Assembly (NCBI GenBank): GCA_036397755.1
Contig: DASWII010000048.1
Location: forward strand, 32,652 to 96,651
DNA: 64,000 nt
From: CAMYLY01 sp036397755
GTDB lineage: Bacteria > Gemmatimonadota > Gemmatimonadetes > Gemmatimonadales > GWC2-71-9
Reading direction: 5' to 3'
The notes under the pieces: generated by a model
Databases searched by the model: none
Told to the model about the DNA's origin: nothing
The model's input: the letters and a program-made list of their open reading frames with translations, nothing else
Program-made: the position numbers and the translations under genes
Shown here: positions 9,110 through 16,489 of the stretch, in pieces
Layout of the letters: each line of letters starts with the position of its first letter
Numbering within the stretch: position 1 is the first letter of the stretch

Positions 9110-10159
9110 ATGCATTTCCTCCCCGCGGCCCTCGAGAGGCTCGGTGCGGACGGCTCGGCCGTGGGACGGGCGGTCGTGGTGTCCGTGTGGGGATCGGCTC
9201 CACAGCCGCCGGGCGCCAGCCTGCTGGCAACGGCGGGCGGGCGCATGGAGGGATCCGTGTCGGGTGGCTGCGTGGAAGCCGCGGTCGTGGAAGAGATCGG
9301 CGCCGCCATCGCGCGCGGGACGCCGCGAGTGGTCGAGTACGGCATCACCGACGATGCCGCGTGGTCCGTGGGCCTGGCCTGCGGCGGCCGGCTGCGGGTG
9401 CTCGTGGAGCCAAGCGTGCCCCGCCCCCTCGTGGCGGCGCTTGCCGCCGGACATGCCGCCGTCTGGGCGCGGCTGCTCGACGATCATCCCGAGGCACGCG
9501 CCGTCGTGCTGACGGATGACGGCAAGGTGGACGCTTCCGGCTGGCCGCCTGACCTGGGCGGGACGCTGGACCGCGTCGTCAACGCGGCGCGGCGCGCGCT
9601 CACCTCCGGAGCCAGCGATGTCCTCACCCTCGCGACGGCCGCGGGAACGGCGGAGGTGTTTCTCGAGGCGCATCCTCGGCCCCCGACCCTCATCATCTTC
9701 GGCGGCGTCCACATCTCGATGGCGTTGGTGCCGCTCGCACGCACACTCGGGTACCGCACCGTGGTCGCCGACGCGCGCGAGGCGTTTCTCACCAGGGAGC
9801 GGTTCCCCGACGCGGACCTGCTCGTGCACGGATGGCCCGAGCAGGCGTTCGCGGAGGTTCCCATCGACGCGTCCACGGCTGTCTGCGTGTTGACGCACGA
9901 CCCCAAGCTCGACGATCCCGCGCTCGCGATTGCGCTGCGATCCTCCGCGTTCTATGTCGGGGCCCTCGGTTCGCGAAAGACGCAGGCAGCCCGCGCCGCT
10001 CGACTGCGCGAGCGCGGACTCACGGAAAGCGAATGCCGTCGTTTGCACGGACCGATCGGCTTGGATCTCGGTGGCCGTGCGCCGGAGGAGATTGCCCTGA
10101 GCATTCTCGCCGAGATCACCGCGACCAGGCGGGGCCGCGCGGGTCCAAGCGAGTCGTGA
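9110..10159 (+). CDS. xdhC: XdhC/CoxI family molybdenum hydroxylase maturation factor
   Basis: A 349-residue XdhC-family protein. The N-terminal XdhC/CoxI domain has the conserved run GSAPQPPGA, then GRMEGSVSGGCVE and GLACGG. The C-terminal Rossmann domain begins at IIFGGVHIS (about residue 198) and contains CVLTHDPKLDDPAL and GALGSRKT, both typical. Family members bind molybdenum cofactor, help sulfurate it and insert it into xanthine dehydrogenase-type enzymes. It overlaps the mocA-like gene by four bases (GTGA). The likely client is the IorA/IorB-type enzyme at 47.2-49.8 kb, the only molybdenum hydroxylase in the window; that link is inferred. Confidence 0.92.
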   Translation: MHFLPAALERLGADGSAVGRAVVVSVWGSAPQPPGASLLATAGGRMEGSVSGGCVEAAVVEEIGAAIARGTPRVVEYGITDDAAWSVGLACGGRLRVLVEPSVPRPLVAALAAGHAAVWARLLDDHPEARAVVLTDDGKVDASGWPPDLGGTLDRVVNAARRALTSGASDVLTLATAAGTAEVFLEAHPRPPTLIIFGGVHISMALVPLARTLGYRTVVADAREAFLTRERFPDADLLVHGWPEQAFAEVPIDASTAVCVLTHDPKLDDPALAIALRSSAFYVGALGSRKTQAARAARLRERGLTESECRRLHGPIGLDLGGRAPEEIALSILAEITATRRGRAGPSES

Positions 10160-10749
10160 CCGCCGCTGTGGTGCTCGCCGCCGGCGGGTCCCGTCGGCTC
10201 GGAGCCAACAAGCTCCTTCTCGCGATCGATGGAGAACCGCTCGTGCACAGGGTTGCGCGCTGCGCCCTGGATGCCGGCCTGGAGCCGGTCGTCGTGGTGC
10301 TGCGTGCAGGAGACGGCGCCGCACGCGCCGCCCTGGCCGACCTGCCGGTCGTCGCATGCAGTCCCCGGGCCGAAGACCACTCGCAACGTAACTCGCTCAC
10401 CGCCGGTCTCGACGCGTTGCCGGCCAAGGTGGCCACCGCCATCGTGCTGCTCGCCGACATGCCGCTGGTGACGCCGCGGATGCTCCACACGCTCGAGCAT
10501 CGGGCAACCAGTGAGATCGCCGCCGTGGCGTCAAATTACGGCGCGACGCTCGCCCCACCCGTACTGCTCCGCCGGAGTGTCTTCTCGGAAATCAGTAAGG
10601 CACCGCAGGGCTCGCTGGCGCGGCAACTCGTCCAGACGCTGGGGGGCGCCGCGAGCGTCGTCGAATGGCCCGCGGATCTGCTGGTGGATGTCGACACGCC
10701 CGCCGATTGGGAGCGCGTGCGCCATCTACTGTCGGGCGGACCTGCCTAG
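10156..10749 (+). CDS. mocA: MocA-like molybdenum cofactor nucleotidyltransferase
   Basis: A 197-residue MobA/MocA-type nucleotidyltransferase that transfers CMP (MocA) or GMP (MobA) to molybdopterin. The nucleotide-binding signature VVLAAGGSRRLGANK stands at residues ~5-19, and LLADMPLVTP (about residue 96) is the second conserved block with the metal-binding Asp. It starts at a GTG that overlaps the xdhC stop by four bases; longer open-frame starts lie inside xdhC and are rejected. Coupling to xdhC and coxG makes the cytidylyl (MCD) form more likely, since xanthine dehydrogenase-type enzymes in bacteria often use MCD. Confidence 0.88.
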   Translation: MTAAVVLAAGGSRRLGANKLLLAIDGEPLVHRVARCALDAGLEPVVVVLRAGDGAARAALADLPVVACSPRAEDHSQRNSLTAGLDALPAKVATAIVLLADMPLVTPRMLHTLEHRATSEIAAVASNYGATLAPPVLLRRSVFSEISKAPQGSLARQLVQTLGGAASVVEWPADLLVDVDTPADWERVRHLLSGGPA

Positions 10750-10773
10750 CATCCCACGAGGTGGGAGCCGCGG

Positions 10774-11187
10774 CTAGGCCCCCATGTCCTCCGGCAGGTC
10801 CTCACCCCCGGAGTGCTCGCCGTCCAGATCGGGCTTTTCGTGGAACCACGAACTCCGCGGGTCAACGTTGAGAATCCGGATGTCCGCGTGCCGGTTCACG
10901 ACCTCGGCTGGAACGATCCACAGGCGCGCGTCCCACAACACCCCGTCTACCTGAAACAGCTCGAGGGCCTCATCCTGCACCTCCAGCACCACCTCCAGCG
11001 TGGCATCTCCCGGCGGGCCCTCTCCCGACTGTAATGGGCGATCGCTCAACCACACCCCGGTCGCCTTCTTGGACCCTCCCAGGGCCTTATCCTCGTGCTC
11101 AAAACGCCATTTGGCGTCCGAGAAACCGTTCTGAACGATCTCGCGGGCGTCCCCTATCGACGTGCGGTGAAAGAGCGTCAATGACAT
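10774..11187 (-). CDS. Small protein with ADP-ribosyltransferase-like pattern
   Basis: A 137-residue protein that I do not recognise with certainty. It opens with TLFHRTS, followed by AREIVQNGF and then GVWLSDRPL, a spacing also seen in small ART-fold (KptA/Tpt1- or toxin-like) proteins, where the His-Arg pair binds NAD+. A clear catalytic Glu cannot be assigned. The C-terminal ~30 residues are acidic. It stands alone in convergent orientation to the mocA-like gene, and no antitoxin-like partner is adjacent. Coding is supported by codon use and a plausible soluble composition; the function is a weak inference. Confidence 0.6.
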   Translation of the reverse strand: MSLTLFHRTSIGDAREIVQNGFSDAKWRFEHEDKALGGSKKATGVWLSDRPLQSGEGPPGDATLEVVLEVQDEALELFQVDGVLWDARLWIVPAEVVNRHADIRILNVDPRSSWFHEKPDLDGEHSGGEDLPEDMGA

Positions 11188-11253
11188 CCGGAGAATAAGA
11201 TAACAGCGGAGTGAGCGAATATCGAAATGGCCGTCGCACGACGTGCAATCCCT

Positions 11254-11610
11254 CTACCCACCGCGGTATTCGCACCCGGCCGTGCAGGTCTCGCGGACCG
11301 TAACGCGCGAAAGGCCCGGCAATACCTCCTGCAAGCGTTTCCACACCCACATCGCCAGCACCTCACTCGTCGGATTCTCGAGACCCTCGACGTCGTTGAG
11401 ATAGCGATGGTCGAGCTGGTCGAACAGTGGCCGGAACGCGCGCTTGAGGTCGGCGAAGTCCGTTACCCACCCGGTCGTGGGATCGAGCGGGCCTGCGACG
11501 TGAACGCCGATGCGAAACGAATGTCCGTGCAGCCGAGAACACTTGTGATCCACCGGAAGGTTGGGCAACCGATGCGCCGCCTCGATGGTGAACTCGCGGT
11601 AGATCTCCAT
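11254..11610 (-). CDS. queD: 6-carboxytetrahydropterin synthase QueD
   Basis: A 118-residue QueD, which converts 7,8-dihydroneopterin triphosphate to 6-carboxytetrahydropterin, the first committed step of queuosine (preQ0) synthesis. It has the family opening EFTIEAAHRL, then CSRLHGHS with the catalytic Cys and two zinc-binding His (the third is in AAHRL), and LDHRYLND. The ATG at 11610, four bases after the queE stop, fits the family N-terminus MEIYREF; a TTG at 11628 is possible but would add six unconserved residues. It is last in the queF-queC-queE-queD operon. Confidence 0.95.
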   Translation of the reverse strand: MEIYREFTIEAAHRLPNLPVDHKCSRLHGHSFRIGVHVAGPLDPTTGWVTDFADLKRAFRPLFDQLDHRYLNDVEGLENPTSEVLAMWVWKRLQEVLPGLSRVTVRETCTAGCEYRGG

Positions 11611-11614
11611 CCGC

Positions 11615-12298
11615 TCAGGGTATCCCAATCAGTTTGTGCGTCTGAAGGCTGAGGCGCCACAGGGGGTGCCGCCGGCAATACTCGAGCGCGCCCCGCGTGT
11701 TCGCTTCGCGGTTCGGCCCATCCATCGGCTGGAGAAAGAAGTGATCGAAGGCGAGATCCTCGTAATCCCTCGGCTCCACCCCGTCCTGGGGATACACCAG
11801 CTTCAACTCGTTGCCTGAACGTTGTGCGCAGCCGACACCGGCCTTGGGACTCACGCACACCCAATCCAGCCCCTCGGGCGCCCGGATCGTGCCGTTGGTC
11901 TCGACCGCCACCGCCATTCCCCGGCGATGGAGCGCGGCGATCAGTGCTCCGTCCACCTGTAGCAACGGCTCTCCACCCGTCAAAACGCAGAACGCCGTGT
12001 CCGTGGCGTCCCACGGAGCGATGCTCCACGCGGCCTCGCGATAGCCCTGGCGATCCCCTCGCTCCCATTCAGCCGCCACCGCAAGCGCGAGGGCGTCGGC
12101 CGACCGGTACTTCCCGCCCCGAGGCCCATCCGTGCCCACGAAGTCGGTGTCACAGAACCTGCACACCGCGCTCGCCCGGTCGGCTTCGACGCCGCTCCAC
12201 AGGTTGCACCCGGCAAACCGCACGAAGACCGCAGGCCTGCCCGTGTTCGCCCCCTCTCCCTGGAGCGTGTAGTAGAGTTCTTTGACGGCGTAGCTCAC
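11615..12298 (-). CDS. queE: 7-carboxy-7-deazaguanine synthase QueE (radical SAM)
   Basis: A 227-residue radical SAM enzyme that contracts 6-carboxytetrahydropterin to 7-carboxy-7-deazaguanine. The iron-sulfur motif has the QueE-specific spacing C-x14-C-x2-C (from AGCNLW to CRFCDTDF) rather than the usual C-x3-C-x2-C. LTGGEPLLQ and VETNGT are the SAM-binding blocks. It starts at a GTG overlapping the queC stop by four bases (GTGA); a longer open frame runs into queC and is not used. It is third in the preQ1 operon. Confidence 0.95.
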   Translation of the reverse strand: MSYAVKELYYTLQGEGANTGRPAVFVRFAGCNLWSGVEADRASAVCRFCDTDFVGTDGPRGGKYRSADALALAVAAEWERGDRQGYREAAWSIAPWDATDTAFCVLTGGEPLLQVDGALIAALHRRGMAVAVETNGTIRAPEGLDWVCVSPKAGVGCAQRSGNELKLVYPQDGVEPRDYEDLAFDHFFLQPMDGPNREANTRGALEYCRRHPLWRLSLQTHKLIGIP

Positions 12299-12999
12299 GA
12301 TGACGTCACCGAGGTCACGTACGCGATGGGGTCCGGGACGCCGAGCTCGGCGAATCCCTTGAGCCGGAGGACGCACGCATCGCACTCTCCGCAGGCCACG
12401 CCACCGTCGGCCGGGTCGTAGCAGCTGCGGGTGAGGCTGTAATCCACGCCAAGCTCGAGCCCGCGTCCAATGATCTGAGCCTTGGTCAGTCGAATCAGCG
12501 GCGTGTGGATCGTAACCGGGTAAGCCCGCTCCACCGCGCCCTTGGTGGCGAGGTTGGCCATGGCCTCGTAGGCGACGATGTACTCGGGCCGGCAGTCGGG
12601 ATAGCCGCTGTAGTCGATCGCGTTCACGCCGATGAACACGTCGCCCGACTGGAGCGTCTCCGCCCGCGCCAGGCCCAGGGACAGCAGCACGGTGTTCCGC
12701 GCCGGCACATAGGTGCGGGGGATGCCGTTCGCCATCGCGGACGCCGACCGCCCCTTCGGCACGTCGCCGTCGCCGGTCAAGGCGGACCCGCCGAGCGACC
12801 CCAGGTCCACGTGCATGATCGTGTGGGACTTCACGGCTTGCTGTCGGGCGACGCGACGTGCCGCGTCCAACTCCACGTCATGTCGCTGGCCGTAGGCCAC
12901 CGTCAGCGCGTGGACCTCGAAGCCCTGCACCCGCGCTTCCGCCAGCGTCGTAGCGGAATCGAGCCCTCCCGACAGCAAGACGATCGCTCGCCGCGCCAT
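12295..12999 (-). CDS. queC: 7-cyano-7-deazaguanine synthase QueC
   Basis: A 234-residue QueC, the ATP-dependent ligase that turns 7-carboxy-7-deazaguanine and ammonia into preQ0. The PP-loop LLSGGLDS lies at residues 8-15. The zinc site near the C-terminus comprises SCYDP followed by CGECDAC, giving the four conserved cysteines. GVNAIDYSGYPDCR is also typical. It starts three bases after the queF stop and overlaps queE, so the four genes are translationally linked. Confidence 0.96.
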   Translation of the reverse strand: MARRAIVLLSGGLDSATTLAEARVQGFEVHALTVAYGQRHDVELDAARRVARQQAVKSHTIMHVDLGSLGGSALTGDGDVPKGRSASAMANGIPRTYVPARNTVLLSLGLARAETLQSGDVFIGVNAIDYSGYPDCRPEYIVAYEAMANLATKGAVERAYPVTIHTPLIRLTKAQIIGRGLELGVDYSLTRSCYDPADGGVACGECDACVLRLKGFAELGVPDPIAYVTSVTSS

Positions 13000-13002
13000 G
13001 GC

Positions 13003-13401
13003 TCAGACAGTCCGCTCCGCGACGGCGGTGACCGTCACGCCGCCTCGCGCGTTCTGGTGCAGGGTCACGCGCACCCGCGTCGGGGCCACCGCATACACCA
13101 CGTCGTCGGCGATGCGTGCGGCCAACGCCTCGCAGAACGCGCCCTCCTCACGAAACGACCAGAGATAGTACTTCAACGCTCGTGACTCGATGCACAACGC
13201 GCCGGGGGTGTACTCGATCGAAATGGTGCCGTAGTCGGGCTGGCCCGTGAGCGGACATAGCGAGGTGAACTCGTGACCGCTCATGGTGACCGCCTGCACA
13301 TCGGGAGCGGGAAACGCGCTCTCCTTCAGGTACTCGCGCGCTTCCTCGGGACCGGCGGGTTTGGGAAGCGGACCGCGCGCGGGGACGTTGGTCTTGCTCA
13401 T
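13003..13401 (-). CDS. queF: NADPH-dependent preQ0 reductase QueF (type I)
   Basis: A 132-residue unimodular QueF that reduces preQ0 nitrile to preQ1 amine with NADPH. The nucleophilic Cys lies in LCPLTGQPDYG with the conserved Asp seven residues later, and the QueF signature appears as ESRALKYYLW, with Arg where many have Lys. Length matches the Bacillus-type short form. The ATG at 13401 gives the natural N-terminus; a GTG at 13413 is possible. It is first in the operon. I looked for a preQ1 riboswitch in the 58 bases upstream and saw no convincing aptamer. Confidence 0.94.
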   Translation of the reverse strand: MSKTNVPARGPLPKPAGPEEAREYLKESAFPAPDVQAVTMSGHEFTSLCPLTGQPDYGTISIEYTPGALCIESRALKYYLWSFREEGAFCEALAARIADDVVYAVAPTRVRVTLHQNARGGVTVTAVAERTV

Positions 13402-13459
13402 TGATGGACGCACCCTCAGTTCGCCGGAGACTCCATCACGTGGATATTGGTGGAGGACG

Positions 13460-13849
13460 CTACCGCTTGAACACCCCTTCCAGAATGTCCACCACGACGC
13501 CGCTCACCTCGAGGATCACCCGATCGCCGAACAAACTGATCTCGACGCCTTCCCGTGCGGGGAGCGAGGACTTGAGTGCGGCCGGCAGCTGTTGCTTCGC
13601 GATGCCCGCAGGCAGGGGTTTCCCGCGAGCGAGGTTGCGCGCGATGCCGGGCGGAAGCGGGCGCACCTGCTGCTCGTGGCTGGCGAAATACACTCGAATT
13701 GCCTGGACCTCAACCGGGGTGAACCCGGTCGGCTGCTGGGCCTGCGGCGCACCCGCCGTTCTGCCACCGCCTTCACCCTGGGCGGCGGCCGCGGACGGTC
13801 CGCCTATCAAGGCGCCGAGCACCAACAACATCGTGAGAGTTCGACTCAT
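13460..13849 (-). CDS. Small secreted protein with RcnB-like proline/glycine repeats
   Basis: A 129-residue exported protein: residues 1-23 form a signal peptide ending in AAAAQ. The mature part contains PPGIARNLARGKPLPAGIAKQ, two near-copies of P(P/A)GIA(R/K), a pattern seen in RcnB-like and other small periplasmic proteins of soil bacteria. The C-terminal third (GDRVILEVSGVVVDILEGV) looks like a small beta domain. No catalytic residue is evident. It stands 58 bases upstream of queF on the same strand but has an unrelated theme, so shared transcription is possible but of doubtful meaning. Confidence 0.72.
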   Translation of the reverse strand: MSRTLTMLLVLGALIGGPSAAAAQGEGGGRTAGAPQAQQPTGFTPVEVQAIRVYFASHEQQVRPLPPGIARNLARGKPLPAGIAKQQLPAALKSSLPAREGVEISLFGDRVILEVSGVVVDILEGVFKR

Positions 13850-13880
13850 AGAGACCTCCGGGTTGCGACCACAGGATGGG

Positions 13881-15419
13881 TCATCGGCCCGTCTCGGTCA
13901 AGCGGCCACGCAGCGCATGCGGCGCGCGCGTGGACTCGATCCTCCGCTCCAGACGGTCCAACAGGCTCTCGAGCAGCGCACGGCGCTTGCGGGCGTGGAT
14001 CTGGTAGAGTTTGCCGATGGCGATCGCGCCGCCCACGGCCAGCGGGATGAGGAGAAGCAGCCCGACGCCTGTGGCGACCGCCGGCGCCGCCACGGCCGCC
14101 ACCGCAGTCCCGACCCCCACGCCAACAAACGTGGCACTGCGATCCTCGCTGATCGTGATGCGAGTTCGCCCCCCCCGTGGCGTGATCTGCACGCGCGTCA
14201 CGCGCCCCGTCTTGCGCGCCGAATGCTGGGTGTCCGTACTCCAGACCAGCATGTCACCGACGGCCGCCTCCACCCGCCCCGGTTCCAGCAACGTCTCCTG
14301 TATCGTTTCCAGCAGTTCCGCATGATCCCCCGATCGGACAACTCCTTGGACGGTCCGCACGAGGTGAACGCCGGCGGGAATCCACAGGATGCGCGGCGGC
14401 TTCATCGGGGGCAGATCCAATCCGGCAACGGCGGCCTCCACCTGGCTCGTCGGGATGTCGACCTCCCGCGCGATCTGCTTCACCGTGTCGATCGAGAAGC
14501 CCGGATGGGTCGGGGCGACGGCTTCACGGTTTGCCGCGTCCCGCAGAATGGCGTCCGCCTCCGTATCGCTGAAGCGCCGGACAGGCACGTGTGACTCCTG
14601 CAGCGCGTGCACCAAGTCCTCGGGCGTCGCGAACCGGCTCTCGACATCGATCGCGAGCCCGCGCACGAGCGCGCGTTGGACCGGACCCGACAGCGCGTTC
14701 ACTGCCTCCTCATGGCTCTCGAGGACGCGCATGAACCGCCCGTCCCGTACCTCGGCCTCTGACACCCAGCGGGACGGGACCGCACCCACCAGCATCTCGT
14801 ACACGACACACGCAAGGCTGAACACGTCGGTGCGACCGTCGACGTGCGTGTGCCCGGCCGCCTGCTCCGGGCTCATGTATCCCGGTGTCCCCATGGCGAT
14901 GCCGGTCCGCGTGAGCGGCTCGTCCGACGCAGTCGAGAGCGCCTTGGCGATGCCGAAGTCCGTGACGAGCGCGTGCCCCTCCGTGAGCATCACGTTCTCC
15001 GGCTTCACGTCCCGATGCACGACTCCCTGTCGATGCGCGTACCCCAAAGCGTCCGCAACCTGTTTGGCAATCTCCACGGCGACGGGCAGCACGAGTCGGC
15101 GCTCGCGAACCAGCTTCGTCCGCAACGACTCGCCTTGCACGAACGGCATGACGTAGTACAGAACGTCCCCCTCGCCACCCGAGTCGTAGAGATTCAGGAT
15201 GTGGGGATGATGGAGTTGGGCGGCGATGCGAATCTCGCGAACGAACCGGTCCGCGCCGAGCACGGCAGCCAAGTCGGGCTTCAGGACCTTGATGGCCACC
15301 GGGCGCGCGTGCTTGCGGTCCTCCGCCCGATAGACCGTGGCCATCCCGCCACGCCCGATCTCCCGGGTAACCGTGTACCGCTCCTCCAGCAACCGTTGCA
15401 GGTGTTCGAGTTGATCCAT
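13881..15419 (-). CDS. Ser/Thr protein kinase with C-terminal membrane segment
   Basis: A 512-residue eukaryotic-like kinase. The kinase domain (about residues 15-275) is complete: glycine loop GRGGMATVY, K44 in VAIK, HRDVKPEN with catalytic Asp137, DFG at 154-156 and GTPGYMSPEQ. A middle region (about 285-350) contains IDTVKQIAREVDIPTSQVEAA-type helices, and a hydrophobic double stretch near residues 440-485 would anchor it in the membrane. No PASTA, TPR or propeller sensor is present, which is unusual for these kinases. It is divergent from cutC. Confidence 0.92.
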   Translation of the reverse strand: MDQLEHLQRLLEERYTVTREIGRGGMATVYRAEDRKHARPVAIKVLKPDLAAVLGADRFVREIRIAAQLHHPHILNLYDSGGEGDVLYYVMPFVQGESLRTKLVRERRLVLPVAVEIAKQVADALGYAHRQGVVHRDVKPENVMLTEGHALVTDFGIAKALSTASDEPLTRTGIAMGTPGYMSPEQAAGHTHVDGRTDVFSLACVVYEMLVGAVPSRWVSEAEVRDGRFMRVLESHEEAVNALSGPVQRALVRGLAIDVESRFATPEDLVHALQESHVPVRRFSDTEADAILRDAANREAVAPTHPGFSIDTVKQIAREVDIPTSQVEAAVAGLDLPPMKPPRILWIPAGVHLVRTVQGVVRSGDHAELLETIQETLLEPGRVEAAVGDMLVWSTDTQHSARKTGRVTRVQITPRGGRTRITISEDRSATFVGVGVGTAVAAVAAPAVATGVGLLLLIPLAVGGAIAIGKLYQIHARKRRALLESLLDRLERRIESTRAPHALRGRLTETGR

Positions 15420-15527
15420 GGCCTCCTCACCGGGGGAAAGATAGACCTCGCCACGCGAGGGGCGTTAGGTGCCGGTGCGCCGCGCGGCATCCCCACGTGC
15501 CCCGGCTCGATCAACTACCATTCATCC

Positions 15528-16277
15528 ATGCCGCCGAGCATACTCGTCGAAGCGTGCGTCGATACGATCGCCTCCGCGATAGCAGCGGGCGAGGGCGGCG
15601 CGGATCGGGTGGAGCTCTGCGCGAACTTGATCGAAGGCGGTACGACGCCCAGTGCCGGAACACTGGCGCTCGCCCGCACCCACCTGGAGATCCCCATCCA
15701 CGTGCTCGTGCGTCCCCGAGGCGGAGACTTCCTCTATTCCGAGGCCGAGTTCGCCGTCATGGAGGCGGACATCCGGCAAGCGCTGGCTGCCGGCGCCGAC
15801 GGAGTAGTGATCGGCGCGCTGTGCGCCGATGGAACCGTGGACGTCGATCGCACGGCACGGTTGATCGACCTCGCCCGGCCGATGGCCGTCACCTTTCACC
15901 GAGCATTCGATGTGTGTCGCGACCGAGGGGGCGCGCTGGAGGACCTCGTGGCGCTCAGCGTTGAGCGCGTGCTCACGTCGGGCGGGGCGGCCCACGCTCC
16001 GGCAGGCGCACCGGCAATCCGCCGCCTGGTCGATCAGGCCGCGGGGAGGATCGGCATACTCCCCGGCGGCGGCATCACCCCGGCCAACGCGATGTCGCTG
16101 GTGGAGCACACGGGGGTTTCGGAAATCCACCTGACCGGGGCGGTAACACGCCAGAGTCGGATGGACTACCGGGCGGAGCAAGTCGTGATCGGCAACGCGC
16201 CCCCCCGCAGCGAGTATGAATGGTCCGAGACGGATGCCGACGTGATTCGTGCGGTGAAGCGCTCGCTGGGCGGGTAG
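15528..16277 (+). CDS. cutC: Copper homeostasis protein CutC
   Basis: A 249-residue TIM-barrel protein of the CutC family. It has the family blocks VEACVDT at the N-terminus, GADRVELCANL, the VLVRPRGGDF strand, TFHRAFD, RVLTSGG and ILPGGGI. CutC is linked to copper tolerance, though its biochemical role is not settled. The open frame begins far upstream inside the antisense of the kinase; the ATG at 15528 gives the conserved N-terminus. It is convergent with an aldehyde dehydrogenase, with a structured repeat in the gap. Confidence 0.93.
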   Translation: MPPSILVEACVDTIASAIAAGEGGADRVELCANLIEGGTTPSAGTLALARTHLEIPIHVLVRPRGGDFLYSEAEFAVMEADIRQALAAGADGVVIGALCADGTVDVDRTARLIDLARPMAVTFHRAFDVCRDRGGALEDLVALSVERVLTSGGAAHAPAGAPAIRRLVDQAAGRIGILPGGGITPANAMSLVEHTGVSEIHLTGAVTRQSRMDYRAEQVVIGNAPPRSEYEWSETDADVIRAVKRSLGG

Positions 16278-16313
16278 GTCGAGCGCGCGGGTACGGCAGC
16301 GACCGGAGCCAGA

Positions 16314-16450
16314 CCCGGGACCGGCGCGATCAGGTGGCGCGACGGCGGGTGAGTGAGCGCGGGCCGCTCCCGGAGCCCACGTCAGCGCCCCACCATCGAC
16401 AGGCAGTTGGCACGGACCGGCGCTGCAGTGGGCGAAGGGAGGGGCCCGGC
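16314..16450 (-). repeat. ~135-bp dispersed structured repeat, copy A
   Basis: On the minus strand this gap matches 45741-45876 on the plus strand. The first ~36 bases differ at about one position (shared core CCCTCCCTTCGCCCACTGCA), the centre is variable, and the part with GATGGTGGGGCGCTGACG and GGGCTCCGGGAGCGGCC is conserved again. Both copies keep a 7-bp inverted repeat, CAGCGCC with GGCGCTG, around the variable loop. This copy fills the gap between convergent cutC and the aldehyde dehydrogenase. It carries no gene that I can support. Confidence 0.75.
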
Positions 16451-16489
16451 GAGCGGCCGCGGGCGGGCGCGCGCTCCCGCCGTCCGCCG

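Noticed and set aside
7506..9230. A 574-codon minus-strand open frame overlapping the AI-2E gene and coxG
   Set aside because: Runs in the wrong frame of the transporter and antisense to coxG; Arg/Gly/His-rich with no motif.
13402..13460. preQ1 riboswitch upstream of queF
   Set aside because: No small hairpin with the A-rich tail and pairing expected of preQ1-I could be drawn in this short gap.
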